Part shown: positions 17,484-26,355 of the stretch, one piece after another
Layout: each line of letters opens with the position of its first letter
Position numbering within the stretch: the stretch's first letter is position 1
Assembly: GCA_029260115.1 (NCBI GenBank)
Contig: JAJDDW010000096.1
Location: 1 to 44,224, forward strand
DNA from: Phycisphaerae bacterium
GTDB lineage: Bacteria; Planctomycetota; Phycisphaerae; UBA1845
Direction: 5' to 3'
DNA length: 44,224 nucleotides
Position numbers and translations under genes: made by a program
The notes under the pieces: model-generated
Told to the model about the DNA's origin: nothing
The model's input: the letters and a program-made list of their open reading frames with translations, nothing else
Database searches by the model: none

Positions 17484-17561
17484 TCCCTATATTTCTGGTG
17501 ATAATAGCTATGATGAGTGGCTCATTGGCTATTGGTTCATGGAAACGTTCTCGAAAAAATT

Positions 17562-18242
17562 ATGACAGCAACTAATTCTGAATTGTTCATACAAACGCTT
17601 GCCCAGGCCGCCGCTCGATGGGCTTTGCCATTAACTGATGCGCAGCTAGATCTTATGCGCCGCCATTACGAAGCGGTGGTCGAGACCAACCGCGCATTTA
17701 ATTTGACGCGCATCACCGGGCCGATCGAATCGGCTATCAAGCATTATGTCGATTCGCTGGCGTTGTTGCGGTGGGCAGGTGATCGGGTATCTAGAAATAT
17801 GAAATGTCTCGATGTTGGCACCGGCGCAGGTTTTCCAGCTATCCCCTTAGCCATCGCGGTGCCAAACTGGCTGGTGACCGCGATTGATTCTACCAGAAAA
17901 AAAATCGATTTCGTGTCAAGGACGGCTGATGCGCTTCAGCTCGACAACCTGCACGCCGAACATGCGCGTAGCGAACACTGGGCGTGCGACGATCAGTTTA
18001 ACATCGTAGCGGCCCGGGCAGTTAGCTCGACCGCGAATTGTATTATCAAAACGGCTCAACATGTGAAACGTGGTGGGGCGTTGGTCTTGTACAAATCCGC
18101 AACTATGGATCAAGCGGAACTTAAAGAGGCGGCTAGTGTCGCCAGCCAACATCGACTAAAATTAGCGGATACATTCACCTACACACTGACCTGCGAGAAC
18201 GAAACAATGGAACGTGCGTTGCTGGTCTATGCGAGAAAGTAG
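17562..18242 (+). CDS. rsmG: 16S rRNA (guanine-527-N7) methyltransferase RsmG
   Basis: RsmG (GidB) methylates N7 of G527 in the 530 loop of 16S rRNA. The 226-residue product has the family's features: NLTRITGPIESAIKHYVDSL, then MKCLDVGTGAGFPAIPLAI as the SAM loop, VTAIDSTRKKIDFV as motif II, and VAARAVSST, matching the conserved RAV segment. The start is set at ATG 17562; a GTG at 17517 would add 15 residues with no similarity to the family. It is not beside the usual gidA/parAB neighbours. A 29-base repeat follows the stop. Confidence 0.95.
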   Translation: MTATNSELFIQTLAQAAARWALPLTDAQLDLMRRHYEAVVETNRAFNLTRITGPIESAIKHYVDSLALLRWAGDRVSRNMKCLDVGTGAGFPAIPLAIAVPNWLVTAIDSTRKKIDFVSRTADALQLDNLHAEHARSEHWACDDQFNIVAARAVSSTANCIIKTAQHVKRGGALVLYKSATMDQAELKEAASVASQHRLKLADTFTYTLTCENETMERALLVYARK

Positions 18243-18269
18243 TCAGTGCAGTTAACGTTCCAACATGAC

Positions 18270-18298
18270 GAGCCGCATGCTTGAGCTTGCGCGGCGCT
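18270..18298. repeat. 29-base intergenic repeat, copy 2
   Basis: Matches 27 of 29 bases of the unit at 4788-4816, in the same orientation and again just after a plus-strand stop codon (rsmG). In this copy the ends are AGCCGC and GCGGCGCT, a slightly better inverted pair. Confidence 0.7.
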
Positions 18299-18360
18299 TA
18301 GAATTTTATATCCAATCAAAAAACGATATAGATGCTACATTTAACTGTTACACGAGCCAG

Positions 18361-19473
18361 TTATCCTGCGTCGCCAAAGCTAGCACCCGTCGCCCGGCAG
18401 GCGGCTAGTAACGCATTATCTAACTGAATGAGTTTTTGCTTGTCGGCTACTTGATGTATCGGCACGGCCCCAAGATTACCTTTTTTCCACACGACCATAT
18501 GATTCATTTGGCCTTTCATCATCAGCCCGACCGCATGGTAGCCAAACAGCGTAGCTAAGGTGCGATCGAAAGTTGTTGGCGTGCCGCCGCGTTGTACATG
18601 ACCTAAGATGGTGGCGCGACATTCCAGATGTGTCCGCTTCGCAATGTCATGACTGAGCACTTCGCTCACCCCGCCGAGTCGAATGGGATCCGGCGATTCC
18701 TGCACTACGCGATCCACCACCACGTGACCACCCTTAGGCTTAGCGCCTTCAGATACAGCCACTAGCGTATAAGCCTTACCGTGTTGACTACGATCAATAC
18801 ATCGTCGACAAACCGCGTCGAGATCGAATTCAATCTCTGGGATAAGAATAATATCCGCGCCGCTAGCCGCCCCAGCATAAAGCGTGATCCACCCGGCATT
18901 TCGTCCCATCATTTCGACCAACATGACGCGAGAATGGCTAGATGCAGTCGTGCGAATACGATCCATCGCCTCTGTCGCGATGGTCACAGCCGTGTTAAAC
19001 CCAAACGTCACATCGGTATGTAGCAGGTCGTTATCGATGGTCTTCGGCACGCCGATGATAGGCACGCCATGCTCCGTAACGCGCGACGCCGCGGACATCG
19101 TGCCATCACCACCGATACAAACGAGCACATCAAGTTGCGCACGCTTGATATTTTCCACCACTCGATCAGTTACATCTTCAAAGATTGGTTTGCCATCCGA
19201 GGTGTGATCAACGCAAAAGCGAGCCGGGTCCGCCTTGTTGGACGATCCCAAAATCGTTCCACCCTGATCTATGATGTTGGAAACATCCGAAAATTTCAAT
19301 GGCTTGATGCGGTTTTCGATAAGTCCGAGAAATCCATCTTCAACACCGAAGACATCCAGCCCATATCGAATAATAGCCGTCTTGGTGACAGCGCGGATCA
19401 CAGCATTAAGACCCGGACAATCCCCGCCGCCAGTGAGTATCCCGATTCGTTTTATCGTTTTATTTCTTGACAT
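18361..19473 (-). CDS. 6-phosphofructokinase
   Basis: A 370-residue PFKA-family kinase of glycolysis, phosphorylating fructose 6-phosphate. It has GILTGGGDCPGLNAVIRA (11-28), CIGGDGTMSAA (119-129), PKTIDND (143-149) with the catalytic Asp, and EMMGRNAGWI. The two donor-specifying positions are mixed: Gly in GGDG (as in ATP enzymes) but Lys in PKTIDND (ATP enzymes such as E. coli PfkA have PGTIDND; PPi enzymes combine Asp and Lys). This Gly/Lys pattern is known from actinobacterial ATP-PFKs, so ATP use is likely but untested here. It is convergent with rsmG. Confidence 0.93.
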   Translation of the reverse strand: MSRNKTIKRIGILTGGGDCPGLNAVIRAVTKTAIIRYGLDVFGVEDGFLGLIENRIKPLKFSDVSNIIDQGGTILGSSNKADPARFCVDHTSDGKPIFEDVTDRVVENIKRAQLDVLVCIGGDGTMSAASRVTEHGVPIIGVPKTIDNDLLHTDVTFGFNTAVTIATEAMDRIRTTASSHSRVMLVEMMGRNAGWITLYAGAASGADIILIPEIEFDLDAVCRRCIDRSQHGKAYTLVAVSEGAKPKGGHVVVDRVVQESPDPIRLGGVSEVLSHDIAKRTHLECRATILGHVQRGGTPTTFDRTLATLFGYHAVGLMMKGQMNHMVVWKKGNLGAVPIHQVADKQKLIQLDNALLAACRATGASFGDAG

Positions 19474-19528
19474 ATAGCCAATCGATAACCGAATCAGACC
19501 GATTTGACAATTGAAGCATGCGCAAAGT

Positions 19529-19565
19529 AACGGCGGCTGAGTTACACATGTGCCCAGCCGCCGTT
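19529..19565. terminator. Strong hairpin between pfk and the TPR gene
   Basis: AACGGCGGCTG (19529-19539) and CAGCCGCCGTT (19555-19565) form a perfect 11-base stem, and the loop contains CACATGTG, itself self-complementary. On the plus strand AATATTTATT follows. No plus-strand gene ends nearby, so it may act as a second terminator for the minus-strand TPR gene or as an insulator before pfk. Confidence 0.55.
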
Positions 19566-19621
19566 AATATTTATTGCCCATCGCCATCGAATAGAGGCTG
19601 GCAACAGATTATTTTTTTCAA

Positions 19622-19650
19622 ATGCGTTTATGACGTAAATTCTAACGCAT
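19622..19650. repeat. Inverted repeat ATGCGTT/AACGCAT
   Basis: Seven-base perfect arms (19622-19628 and 19644-19650) around a 15-base A+T-rich centre. It lies between the two GC-rich hairpins and could be an operator or part of the terminator complex. Confidence 0.35.
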
Positions 19651-19655
19651 AAGAA

Positions 19656-19688
19656 ACGCGGCGGTTAACTTATTCTTAACTGCCGCGT
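19656..19688 (-). terminator. Intrinsic terminator of the TPR gene
   Basis: Thirteen-base arms, ACGCGGCGGTTAA (19656-19668) and TTAACTGCCGCGT (19676-19688), pair with one G-T and a 7-base loop. Read on the minus strand, the stem comes 16 bases after the TPR gene stop and is followed by TTTCTTAT. Confidence 0.75.
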
Positions 19689-19704
19689 AATAATCGAGCA
19701 TTCC

Positions 19705-21954
19705 TTAGTTGGTAGATGCTCGATGTTCTTTTTCGACGTAGTTCGTTACCTCATGAGTCGCCCAAACCAACCCATCAAACGTGGTGTATGATGAGGATGA
19801 TTCGTAGAAGTTGATCTTCTGAGCCACGGGTGCCAATTTCGCGATCATGCCCAATACCTTGACGAGTATTTTTTGCTGTTGCGGGTCAGGGATCGCCATC
19901 ATAGCCATGCTTCCGCCCATGGAGATGCCGCTAATCACACCGGCCAACTTTTTGCCCGTACCGCGCTTATCGGTGAACTCTACGCCCGTGAAGCTACCTT
20001 GCGGTATAGAAGCAGTTTCCATAATCCGCTTATTTTTCGTTACATTTGGATGCTTGCCCGCAGCGGTGTCGCGACAAAGCGCGATCGCATCCGCTGACGT
20101 GCCCATCATGAGGTAGCCATCAACCACGCCAAGTTGCATGGAAGTGGTTCCCATGGATACCGATTGGAATCCTGGTAGTCGCTCGTCGGTAGATTCAGAC
20201 GTGCGTAGGGCGAACATAGCCATCATGGGTTGCTGGGTTGCGGCCTGCTGCATCGCAGCGCTCATGTGATTCAAGGCCATGGTTAGTTTTTCGCGTGCGG
20301 ATTCTTCGTTGGCAACCTTAATCATAGTGACCGAAGTCATACCCATATCGCTGGGAATGGACACGCTGATAAATTCTCCTTCGAACAGTGAGAGTAGATC
20401 GCGTTCCAAGTTAAATCCGTTTTGCTCTTGCAGCATCGCCCAATGCTCAAGCCCCGCTGCGCCGTCTGGGCCTAACAATTTTACGGAGTCGGTTATGAAA
20501 TGATAAAGCTCAACAAGATCGATACTGCTACTCACGGAGAACGATTCCGTCTCCTTGGGCAAATGTCTGCTGTATTGCTTCAATGGCTTACTGCTGGCGA
20601 TAACAGGGTAAAACGCATTGTTTTTGGCATCTTTGACCAAAGCCATTTTGCATGCGGAATGTGTGGCTCGTCCTTCGGTGAAAGCTACGCTCACGGAGTA
20701 ATCCATGATGCCAACCGTATCAAATATGCGATTGACAATCGCCATTTTGGCTGGATCACCGCCATCGCCTTTAGTCGCTATCTTTGCCTTCGCCAATGCC
20801 GACTTAAACCGCGCGTCGTCACGTAGGGCTTTCAGGTCGTCGTCGCGGGCGATTTGTTTTGGGTTATGAAAACCGGAGTCCACCGCTTTCGTCAGCCAAG
20901 TCAGCGCCTCGTCGTTATCGCCTGTTATCGCAGAAAAGCAGGCTAGATTATACATGACCAGTCCACTATCGGGGTCTGCTTCATGTGCTTGTTTGATGAG
21001 AGTCAGTGCTTTGGCGTTATCCTTTTGATTATATGCTTTCAATGCCTCAGCGTTCAGCGCTGACGCTGCTTTGTTGGTCGGCCCTTGGCTAGCCCCGCCA
21101 CCGCTCGAAGCTATCGCTGCGGTTGCGAGTTGTTGTATTGGTTTGAGCATTGCCTGCATGTCGAAAAACGTTTGACCATCTTCCGCAGCGGGAAGGCCTA
21201 TAAATGCTGTCTTGAATCGTGGACTATCGGCTAGTGATTTAGCTGTGCTTCGACCTTGTACTAAATCCAGCGTCTCTTTGAGCATGTTACTGCCCATAGC
21301 GATGATGATCGTATCGTTACGATAGGCGAGAGACAGGCTAGCTGGCGCTTGTTCTAATGGCATCATAGACGGTGCGAGGGTTAACACGTTATCGCCAAAA
21401 CCGTCTGGCTTAATTACAGCTACGACCTTTTGACCCGCCGCGCCGTTGATTTCCTCCGCGGCGGCATGGAATATGGCTGATAAACCTTGGAAATTTTTCT
21501 CAGCACCATTGGCGTCGCCTCTAAGCAGCCAAACCATATCGGGAGGCCCCATGTTAATCGAGCTGCCGTTAATCATTGGTTTCCCAAAGCGTTCGGCAAA
21601 AAGCGTTTCCTTCGTGGCCAACGATTTCCAGTCAACGCCATCGATGAGCAGCGTCATTTTTTCTTTCAGCCTGTCGACCTGCTCACCCTGGCCATCACTG
21701 AGAAAACCGCCGACGAAGGACATCAACTCTTCTGTGAGTCCTGTTGCCTTAAAAGCGTCGTAAACGTCTTTCCAGTAATCTTCCACAAACTGACGTTCAG
21801 GATTCGCTTTCTCTTGTACGCACAAGAACACATCTGCAGGTACATATTTCGTAAGCCCAGGGTTTGTCGATCCAAGAGCGCTACCCGGCATTAAACAGCC
21901 GAATAGACCAAGGGAAAAAATCACCTTACACATTTTGCTCGCATGTTTATTCAT
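19705..21954 (-). CDS. Large exported protein with an internal TPR segment
   Basis: A 749-residue protein I cannot name. It begins with a signal peptide (KVIFSLGLFGCLMPGSALG). About residues 295-390 form TPR-like helices (LNAEALKAYNQKDNAKALTL, MYNLACFSAITGDNDEAL) and a terminal pattern of the type AVDSGFHNPKQIARDDDLKAL, common in planctomycete TPR proteins. On both sides are long regions with the feel of DUF3352-like exported proteins (EGEFISVSIPSDMG, GYLMMGTSADAI). It probably sits outside the cytoplasmic membrane. The ribosome binding site is AAGGA 8 bases before ATG 21954, and the gene has its own terminator, so it looks monocistronic. Confidence 0.85.
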   Translation of the reverse strand: MNKHASKMCKVIFSLGLFGCLMPGSALGSTNPGLTKYVPADVFLCVQEKANPERQFVEDYWKDVYDAFKATGLTEELMSFVGGFLSDGQGEQVDRLKEKMTLLIDGVDWKSLATKETLFAERFGKPMINGSSINMGPPDMVWLLRGDANGAEKNFQGLSAIFHAAAEEINGAAGQKVVAVIKPDGFGDNVLTLAPSMMPLEQAPASLSLAYRNDTIIIAMGSNMLKETLDLVQGRSTAKSLADSPRFKTAFIGLPAAEDGQTFFDMQAMLKPIQQLATAAIASSGGGASQGPTNKAASALNAEALKAYNQKDNAKALTLIKQAHEADPDSGLVMYNLACFSAITGDNDEALTWLTKAVDSGFHNPKQIARDDDLKALRDDARFKSALAKAKIATKGDGGDPAKMAIVNRIFDTVGIMDYSVSVAFTEGRATHSACKMALVKDAKNNAFYPVIASSKPLKQYSRHLPKETESFSVSSSIDLVELYHFITDSVKLLGPDGAAGLEHWAMLQEQNGFNLERDLLSLFEGEFISVSIPSDMGMTSVTMIKVANEESAREKLTMALNHMSAAMQQAATQQPMMAMFALRTSESTDERLPGFQSVSMGTTSMQLGVVDGYLMMGTSADAIALCRDTAAGKHPNVTKNKRIMETASIPQGSFTGVEFTDKRGTGKKLAGVISGISMGGSMAMMAIPDPQQQKILVKVLGMIAKLAPVAQKINFYESSSSYTTFDGLVWATHEVTNYVEKEHRASTN

Positions 21955-22226
21955 CTTGTATATCCTTCTCGCTTTCGACGCAAAAACTTTCCCTCCTACG
22001 GAGGATTTCAGAACCGTTGACGCTCAAACTGGCGCGATCATACCGACCCGCCACCTATAGTCTACCCGTTTATTCGGCATAAAACATGGGAAATTTATGG
22101 GCGGTAACAAGTAATTACAGCTTGGGCGTGATTTGTACGAGGTTGTCAGCCGCAACAGGCACGTGCGCGACAAGAAGACAAGAAAGGCGCCAGTTTGTCA
22201 GGCGAATAGACCCGTTTGCGTCAGGG

Positions 22227-23663
22227 CTACAGTAACGCGAAGTAGCTTTCGCAGGCGAAATCAAAGTGTTCGTTGGTCGGCGTTGCTTCAGTGCCGTCGT
22301 ATTTGGCTCGATTGATGATCTGCGTGATAAGGTCGCGTGGATGACAGCTACGGAACGGACGACCGGCCTCCTGATAATGCTTCTTGATCAGATGATCCAG
22401 CACCTCTTCATTGAAGGGAACCTCGAAAAGCTCGCTCATCAATTTGAACAGCTCACGGTACTCGCCTTCGGTTGGGTCGGGTACGTTAATTTTATACGGA
22501 ATCCGGCGGAGAAAGGCATCGTCAACCAATTCGCGAGGCTCTAAGTTCGTTGAAAAAACAATGAGTTGATCGAACGGCACTTGCAGCTTCTTTCCGTTAA
22601 ACAGCGTCAAATAGTCAAACCGCTTCTCCAGCGGCACGATCCATCGGTTGAGCAGCTCGACCGGGTTCATGCGTTGTCGTCCGAAGTCGTCAATGACCAG
22701 CGTGCCGCAATTGCTTTTGAGTTGAAACGGGGCCTCCGTCATTTTTGTTTCAGGATCATACTGAAGCTCAAGGCTATGCATCGTTAACTCGCCACCGACA
22801 ATAATCGTCGGTCGTTGCACTTTGATCCATCGGGGATCTACCCCTTGCCCTTTCACGAGTGATGGTTGTGCAGAACCTGTCGCCACGTGACATTGCGGAT
22901 CATACAGCTGGATCGTTTCGCCATCGGCATAAATCGCAAAGGGGATCCAAATTTCTGTACCGAAACATCGTGTGATGCGCTCAGCGATACTTGTTTTGCC
23001 GTTGCCTGGTTCGCCGTACAAGAACAGCCCACGACCGGAGTTGATAGCTGGTCCTAGCCGGTCCAACATGAAATCGCTAATAAGCAAATCCGAGAAGGCT
23101 TCTTTGAGTTGCTGACGATGTGGATTCTCAGCTTGGATTGTTTGCGCTTGCACGGAGTCCACATATTGCTCGAAAGGCACCGGCGCAGGCCCGCAATACG
23201 CACACTCTTCCAAGTACCGATGCGCGAGTTCGCGACCCGATGCGCTGAGTATATACTCGAAGTCGCCCAACGAAGCTTGTCCTTTATACGCGACGTACTG
23301 ACGATTCTTCAGATCAGTTAATATATTGATAGTAGGCTTGCCCGGTAAGCACAAATCCCTGGCGATGCTACGCCCCGCGCATGCGCCTATAGATAATAAA
23401 TGTTTACATATCAGCGCCTCGACATACGTGTCAGGCAGGCCCGCTGCGGCGTTCGTTTCGCATTCTTTCGGGCAAAATATGGTGTTCAATAATGGTGCTG
23501 GTGTTGATTCTTCAATCACTGACGACGGCGCTTCGATCACAGGCATGGCTGGCGGCGGTGCGTCGATTACGGCCTGGGTTTGCGCCTGCGCGTTATTGTG
23601 AAGGCCTAATGAGCGGGGTTTTTGCGCAGGCATAAGTGGCGATTGTCCATCTAACATCGTCAT
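22227..23663 (-). CDS. AAA+ ATPase with N-terminal helical/winged-helix-like region
   Basis: A 478-residue protein. Residues 1-60 are low-complexity, rich in Pro/Ala/Gln. Residues about 75-150 look like a winged-helix domain (VEALICKHLLSIGACAGRSI ... LSASGRELAHRYLEE). The AAA+ core follows: Walker A GEPGNGKT (217-224), Walker B TLVIDDFG (321-328), sensor 1 FSTNLEPREL (370-379), and FLRRIPYKI (384-392) as the likely arginine-finger region. A lid with CHPRDLITQIINRA closes it. It resembles MoxR-like remodelling ATPases, but the partner is unknown; no VWA gene is adjacent. AGGAAG lies 8 bases before ATG 23663. Confidence 0.85.
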   Translation of the reverse strand: MTMLDGQSPLMPAQKPRSLGLHNNAQAQTQAVIDAPPPAMPVIEAPSSVIEESTPAPLLNTIFCPKECETNAAAGLPDTYVEALICKHLLSIGACAGRSIARDLCLPGKPTINILTDLKNRQYVAYKGQASLGDFEYILSASGRELAHRYLEECAYCGPAPVPFEQYVDSVQAQTIQAENPHRQQLKEAFSDLLISDFMLDRLGPAINSGRGLFLYGEPGNGKTSIAERITRCFGTEIWIPFAIYADGETIQLYDPQCHVATGSAQPSLVKGQGVDPRWIKVQRPTIIVGGELTMHSLELQYDPETKMTEAPFQLKSNCGTLVIDDFGRQRMNPVELLNRWIVPLEKRFDYLTLFNGKKLQVPFDQLIVFSTNLEPRELVDDAFLRRIPYKINVPDPTEGEYRELFKLMSELFEVPFNEEVLDHLIKKHYQEAGRPFRSCHPRDLITQIINRAKYDGTEATPTNEHFDFACESYFALL

Positions 23664-23975
23664 AGCATAATCTTCCTAACAACTTGAATAGTAAGAACCA
23701 GGCCAAACGCCCATCTAACCATCGACCGATCGCAATCTGGGATAGCCGAGTCACCATGCCCATAAAGTGAAGCGATCAGTGAACTATTGAATACTTCGAC
23801 GTGCGGAGCAATTATCATCTTGAGTCCGCATTATCCAGGAGTTTTTCACGCATATCCCAGACTTTACCGGCCCCAATGGCAAAGCAAGGTTGTCAGACCG
23901 CTAAGCAAATGTTCTAATGCCCAGCCTTGTGATGCTAACGAAACGTGTAATAACTTGCTAGAAAGTGAACTCCGC
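23664..23975. other. Divergent spacer between the AAA+ gene and mqnD
   Basis: The mqnD frame is open upstream to 23787, but that part has no similarity to the family and no credible start. The spacer presumably carries both promoters; I see no clear -35/-10 pair, repeat or RNA. Confidence 0.4.
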
Positions 23976-24818
23976 ATGACGCCTGGACATTTGACACTCG
24001 GACACAGCCCCGACCCTGACGACGCTTTTATGTTTTATGGGCTAGCAACCGATCAGCTTGAAACTAAGGGCTGGTCGTTTGAGCATATTTTACAAGACAT
24101 TCAGACGCTCAATGATCGGGCCACGCGCGGCGAACTGGACATCACAGCTATTAGCATTCACGCCTATCCGTACGTAGCTGATAAGTATGCCATCACAAAT
24201 TGCGGCGCGAGCATGGGCGAAGGATACGGGCCTATGGTGGTGGCGCGGGAAGCTGCAACCATTGAAGACCTACGCGGAAAAAAGATTGCGATTCCCGGTG
24301 AAATGACGACCGCGTTTCTGGCGCTGAATCTGTTACTAGGTAAGGGTGAGTTCACGCATGAAGTCGTCATGTTCGATGAAATTCTTCAGTATGTCGAAGC
24401 AGGTAAGGCTGATGCCGGTCTCATCATTCACGAAGGGCAGCTCACCTACGAGCGACACGGCTTGAAGCTCGTGGTCGATCTTGGCGTATGGTGGAAAGAA
24501 CTGACTAACCTTCCGCTACCGCTGGGCGGAAATTGCATTCGCCGTGAGCTTGGCCACGAAGCAATGACTGAGGTGGCCGGCGTTCTCAAAGATAGCATCC
24601 AATTCAGCCTGGATAACCGCGAAGCAGCCGTTAAACATGCTCTGCAATTTGCGCGCGACCTCGACACAGACCTAGCCGATACGTTCGTGGGTATGTATGT
24701 CAACGAACGAACGATCGACTACGGTGATGAAGGCCGACAAGCTGTGCGTGAAATTTTAAGAAGAGGCAGCGAAGCTGGGATCGTGCCATCAGTTGACACC
24801 ATCGACTTCATCGGGTGA
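23976..24818 (+). CDS. mqnD: 1,4-dihydroxy-6-naphthoate synthase
   Basis: MqnD cleaves cyclic dehypoxanthinyl futalosine to 1,4-dihydroxy-6-naphthoate in the futalosine route to menaquinone. The 280-residue product has the family's periplasmic-binding-protein-like fold and motifs: LTLGHSPDPDDAFMFYGL at the start, LNDRATRGELDITAISIHAY, KKIAIPGEMTTAFLALNLLL, DAGLIIHEGQLTYERHGL (with the catalytic His region), and LPLGGNCIRRELG. The start is ATG 23976, giving the expected N-terminus; the frame extends further up but without family similarity. No other mqn gene is in the window, so the pathway is dispersed. Confidence 0.95.
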   Translation: MTPGHLTLGHSPDPDDAFMFYGLATDQLETKGWSFEHILQDIQTLNDRATRGELDITAISIHAYPYVADKYAITNCGASMGEGYGPMVVAREAATIEDLRGKKIAIPGEMTTAFLALNLLLGKGEFTHEVVMFDEILQYVEAGKADAGLIIHEGQLTYERHGLKLVVDLGVWWKELTNLPLPLGGNCIRRELGHEAMTEVAGVLKDSIQFSLDNREAAVKHALQFARDLDTDLADTFVGMYVNERTIDYGDEGRQAVREILRRGSEAGIVPSVDTIDFIG

Positions 24819-24874
24819 CGCTTTTCGCACATATGGATATGGGTTACAATGGTCGCTGGTCGAGGTAACCAATT

Positions 24875-25864
24875 ATGCCAGTCTATCGATGTAAATGTGG
24901 TGCGAAATATAAGATTCCGGAATCTGCAACCGGTCGGCGCGTGCGTTGCAAGAAATGTGACCACACGTTCACTGTACCAAAATCAGAGTCGGAAATCGCC
25001 CCTCTTGCGTTAGCCCCGCTAGAGGACAGCGGCACGTTCGCACCGCAGTTTCAGCCATCACCAGGAGGCCACAGTCCAAGTCCAGCGCCGGCACTGACGG
25101 AGCCTCGAGCCGCGAAGGGCTATATGCAAAGCGTGCTGTGGGCTTTTCTTTTCCCATCGAACCCCGGCAACCTCGTCACCTTTTTATTCCTGTGGTTTAT
25201 CTTTGTCCTGGCCGGGTTCACGCCGTTCCGTATTGTAGCATTACTAGCTGGATTTTGGTATGCAGCGTACAAATTCTCGCTAATTCTCTCCGGTGCCGCA
25301 GGTGACGAAGACCTTCCAGAAATAAAATATTCTGGCGATTTTATTGATGAATTGATTGTGCCAGCGTTGAAATGGTTTTTCAGTTGGGTATATGTTTTTT
25401 TTCCCTTATTCGCGTATTCCATTATCGCAGGTGCTCCACAAGGCATAACCAATGTGATTGAAATTATCGTGAATGGCATTGACGCTTTGTTTGGTGCGGG
25501 TGTTCAGGATCCCATCGCTACGGGGCTGATTGTTTTCGGGATGCTATTTTGGCCTATGGCTATTTTATGCGCGACCATCGGCGGGCTAGGAACCTTAGTG
25601 CGCTTTGACCTTATGCTTATCACGATAGCCAAGTCCTTTGGCGGATATGTGGTCACACTCGTACTGTTAGCGATCGCAACCGCGATTGAACTAGTGCTAG
25701 AAGAGTTTCTAGCGACAAAGGGAGGCGCGTCTTTATCTGCAGATGCTATTCTTGCTAACGTCATACAGGTAGGACTCAGCCTGTATGTTGATATTGTGTT
25801 AATGCGGATCATCGGTTTGTATTACCGACATTTCAAAAACAAGTTCGCCTGGGATTGGGGCTAG
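24875..25864 (+). CDS. MJ0042-type zinc-ribbon membrane protein
   Basis: A 329-residue protein. Its N-terminus is an MJ0042-type zinc finger (YRCKCGAKYKIPESATG then VRCKKCDHTFTVP; pairs CxC and CxxC), followed by a Pro/Ser-rich linker (about 45-80) and five or six hydrophobic helices resembling a Yip1-like or DUF4013-like membrane domain. The function is unknown. GAGGT precedes ATG 24875 by 9 bases. Its TAG stop shares the bases CTAG (25861-25864) with the stop of the convergent ogt gene. Confidence 0.85.
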   Translation: MPVYRCKCGAKYKIPESATGRRVRCKKCDHTFTVPKSESEIAPLALAPLEDSGTFAPQFQPSPGGHSPSPAPALTEPRAAKGYMQSVLWAFLFPSNPGNLVTFLFLWFIFVLAGFTPFRIVALLAGFWYAAYKFSLILSGAAGDEDLPEIKYSGDFIDELIVPALKWFFSWVYVFFPLFAYSIIAGAPQGITNVIEIIVNGIDALFGAGVQDPIATGLIVFGMLFWPMAILCATIGGLGTLVRFDLMLITIAKSFGGYVVTLVLLAIATAIELVLEEFLATKGGASLSADAILANVIQVGLSLYVDIVLMRIIGLYYRHFKNKFAWDWG

Positions 25865-26355
25865 GCTGTCCGGTTCGTAGACTCCATCGTTAGCAGGCGA
25901 CGTTTCATATCGATTCCATTGAGATATCCGGTGAGAGACCCGCTCTTTCCGACTACGCGATGGCAAGGAACAATGATGGTTATTGGATTTTGATTCATCG
26001 CCCGCCCAACCGCCCGGCTGGCAAGCGGTTGACCCATCGTTTTTGCAATGTCTCCATAGGTTGTGGTTGTTCCATATGGCACTTTACAAAGTATTTTCCA
26101 AGTGCGCTGCTGAAACTCTGTGCCCGCAATCGATAGGGGGAGCGAAAAATCTTGCAGCTCACCCGCGAAATAAGCGATCAACTGCTCGCGGGCCTGGGAA
26201 AAATCATCATCCGTTCGTTTCCAAGTTGGCCGAGGTGCGAATTGGCCATCGTCGGTCACGATGCGCGCACTACAAATTTTCCCTGCCTTACCAGCAATCA
26301 CTAGCGTGCCGAATGGAGAGTCGATAGTCGTATAGATTGTCGAATTGTCATTCAT
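25861..26355 (-). CDS. ogt: Methylated-DNA-protein-cysteine methyltransferase
   Basis: A 164-residue O6-alkylguanine-DNA alkyltransferase that takes the alkyl group from damaged guanine onto its own cysteine. The active site IIVPCHRVVGKSGSLTGYLNG is standard (PCHRV). The helix-turn-helix region (VPYGTTTTYGDIA, RAVGRAMNQNP) that binds the minor groove is present. The ATG at 26355 overlaps the stop of the Ada-AlkA gene (ATGA), so the two are translationally coupled and form one alkylation-repair unit. The symbol is by family; ogt and ada C-terminal forms cannot be told apart further. Confidence 0.95.
   Translation of the reverse strand: MNDNSTIYTTIDSPFGTLVIAGKAGKICSARIVTDDGQFAPRPTWKRTDDDFSQAREQLIAYFAGELQDFSLPLSIAGTEFQQRTWKILCKVPYGTTTTYGDIAKTMGQPLASRAVGRAMNQNPITIIVPCHRVVGKSGSLTGYLNGIDMKRRLLTMESTNRTA

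Noticed and set aside
21955..22226. Small plus-strand frames in the spacer before the TPR gene
   Set aside because: No ribosome binding sites, no motifs, and they run into coding sequence on the other strand.
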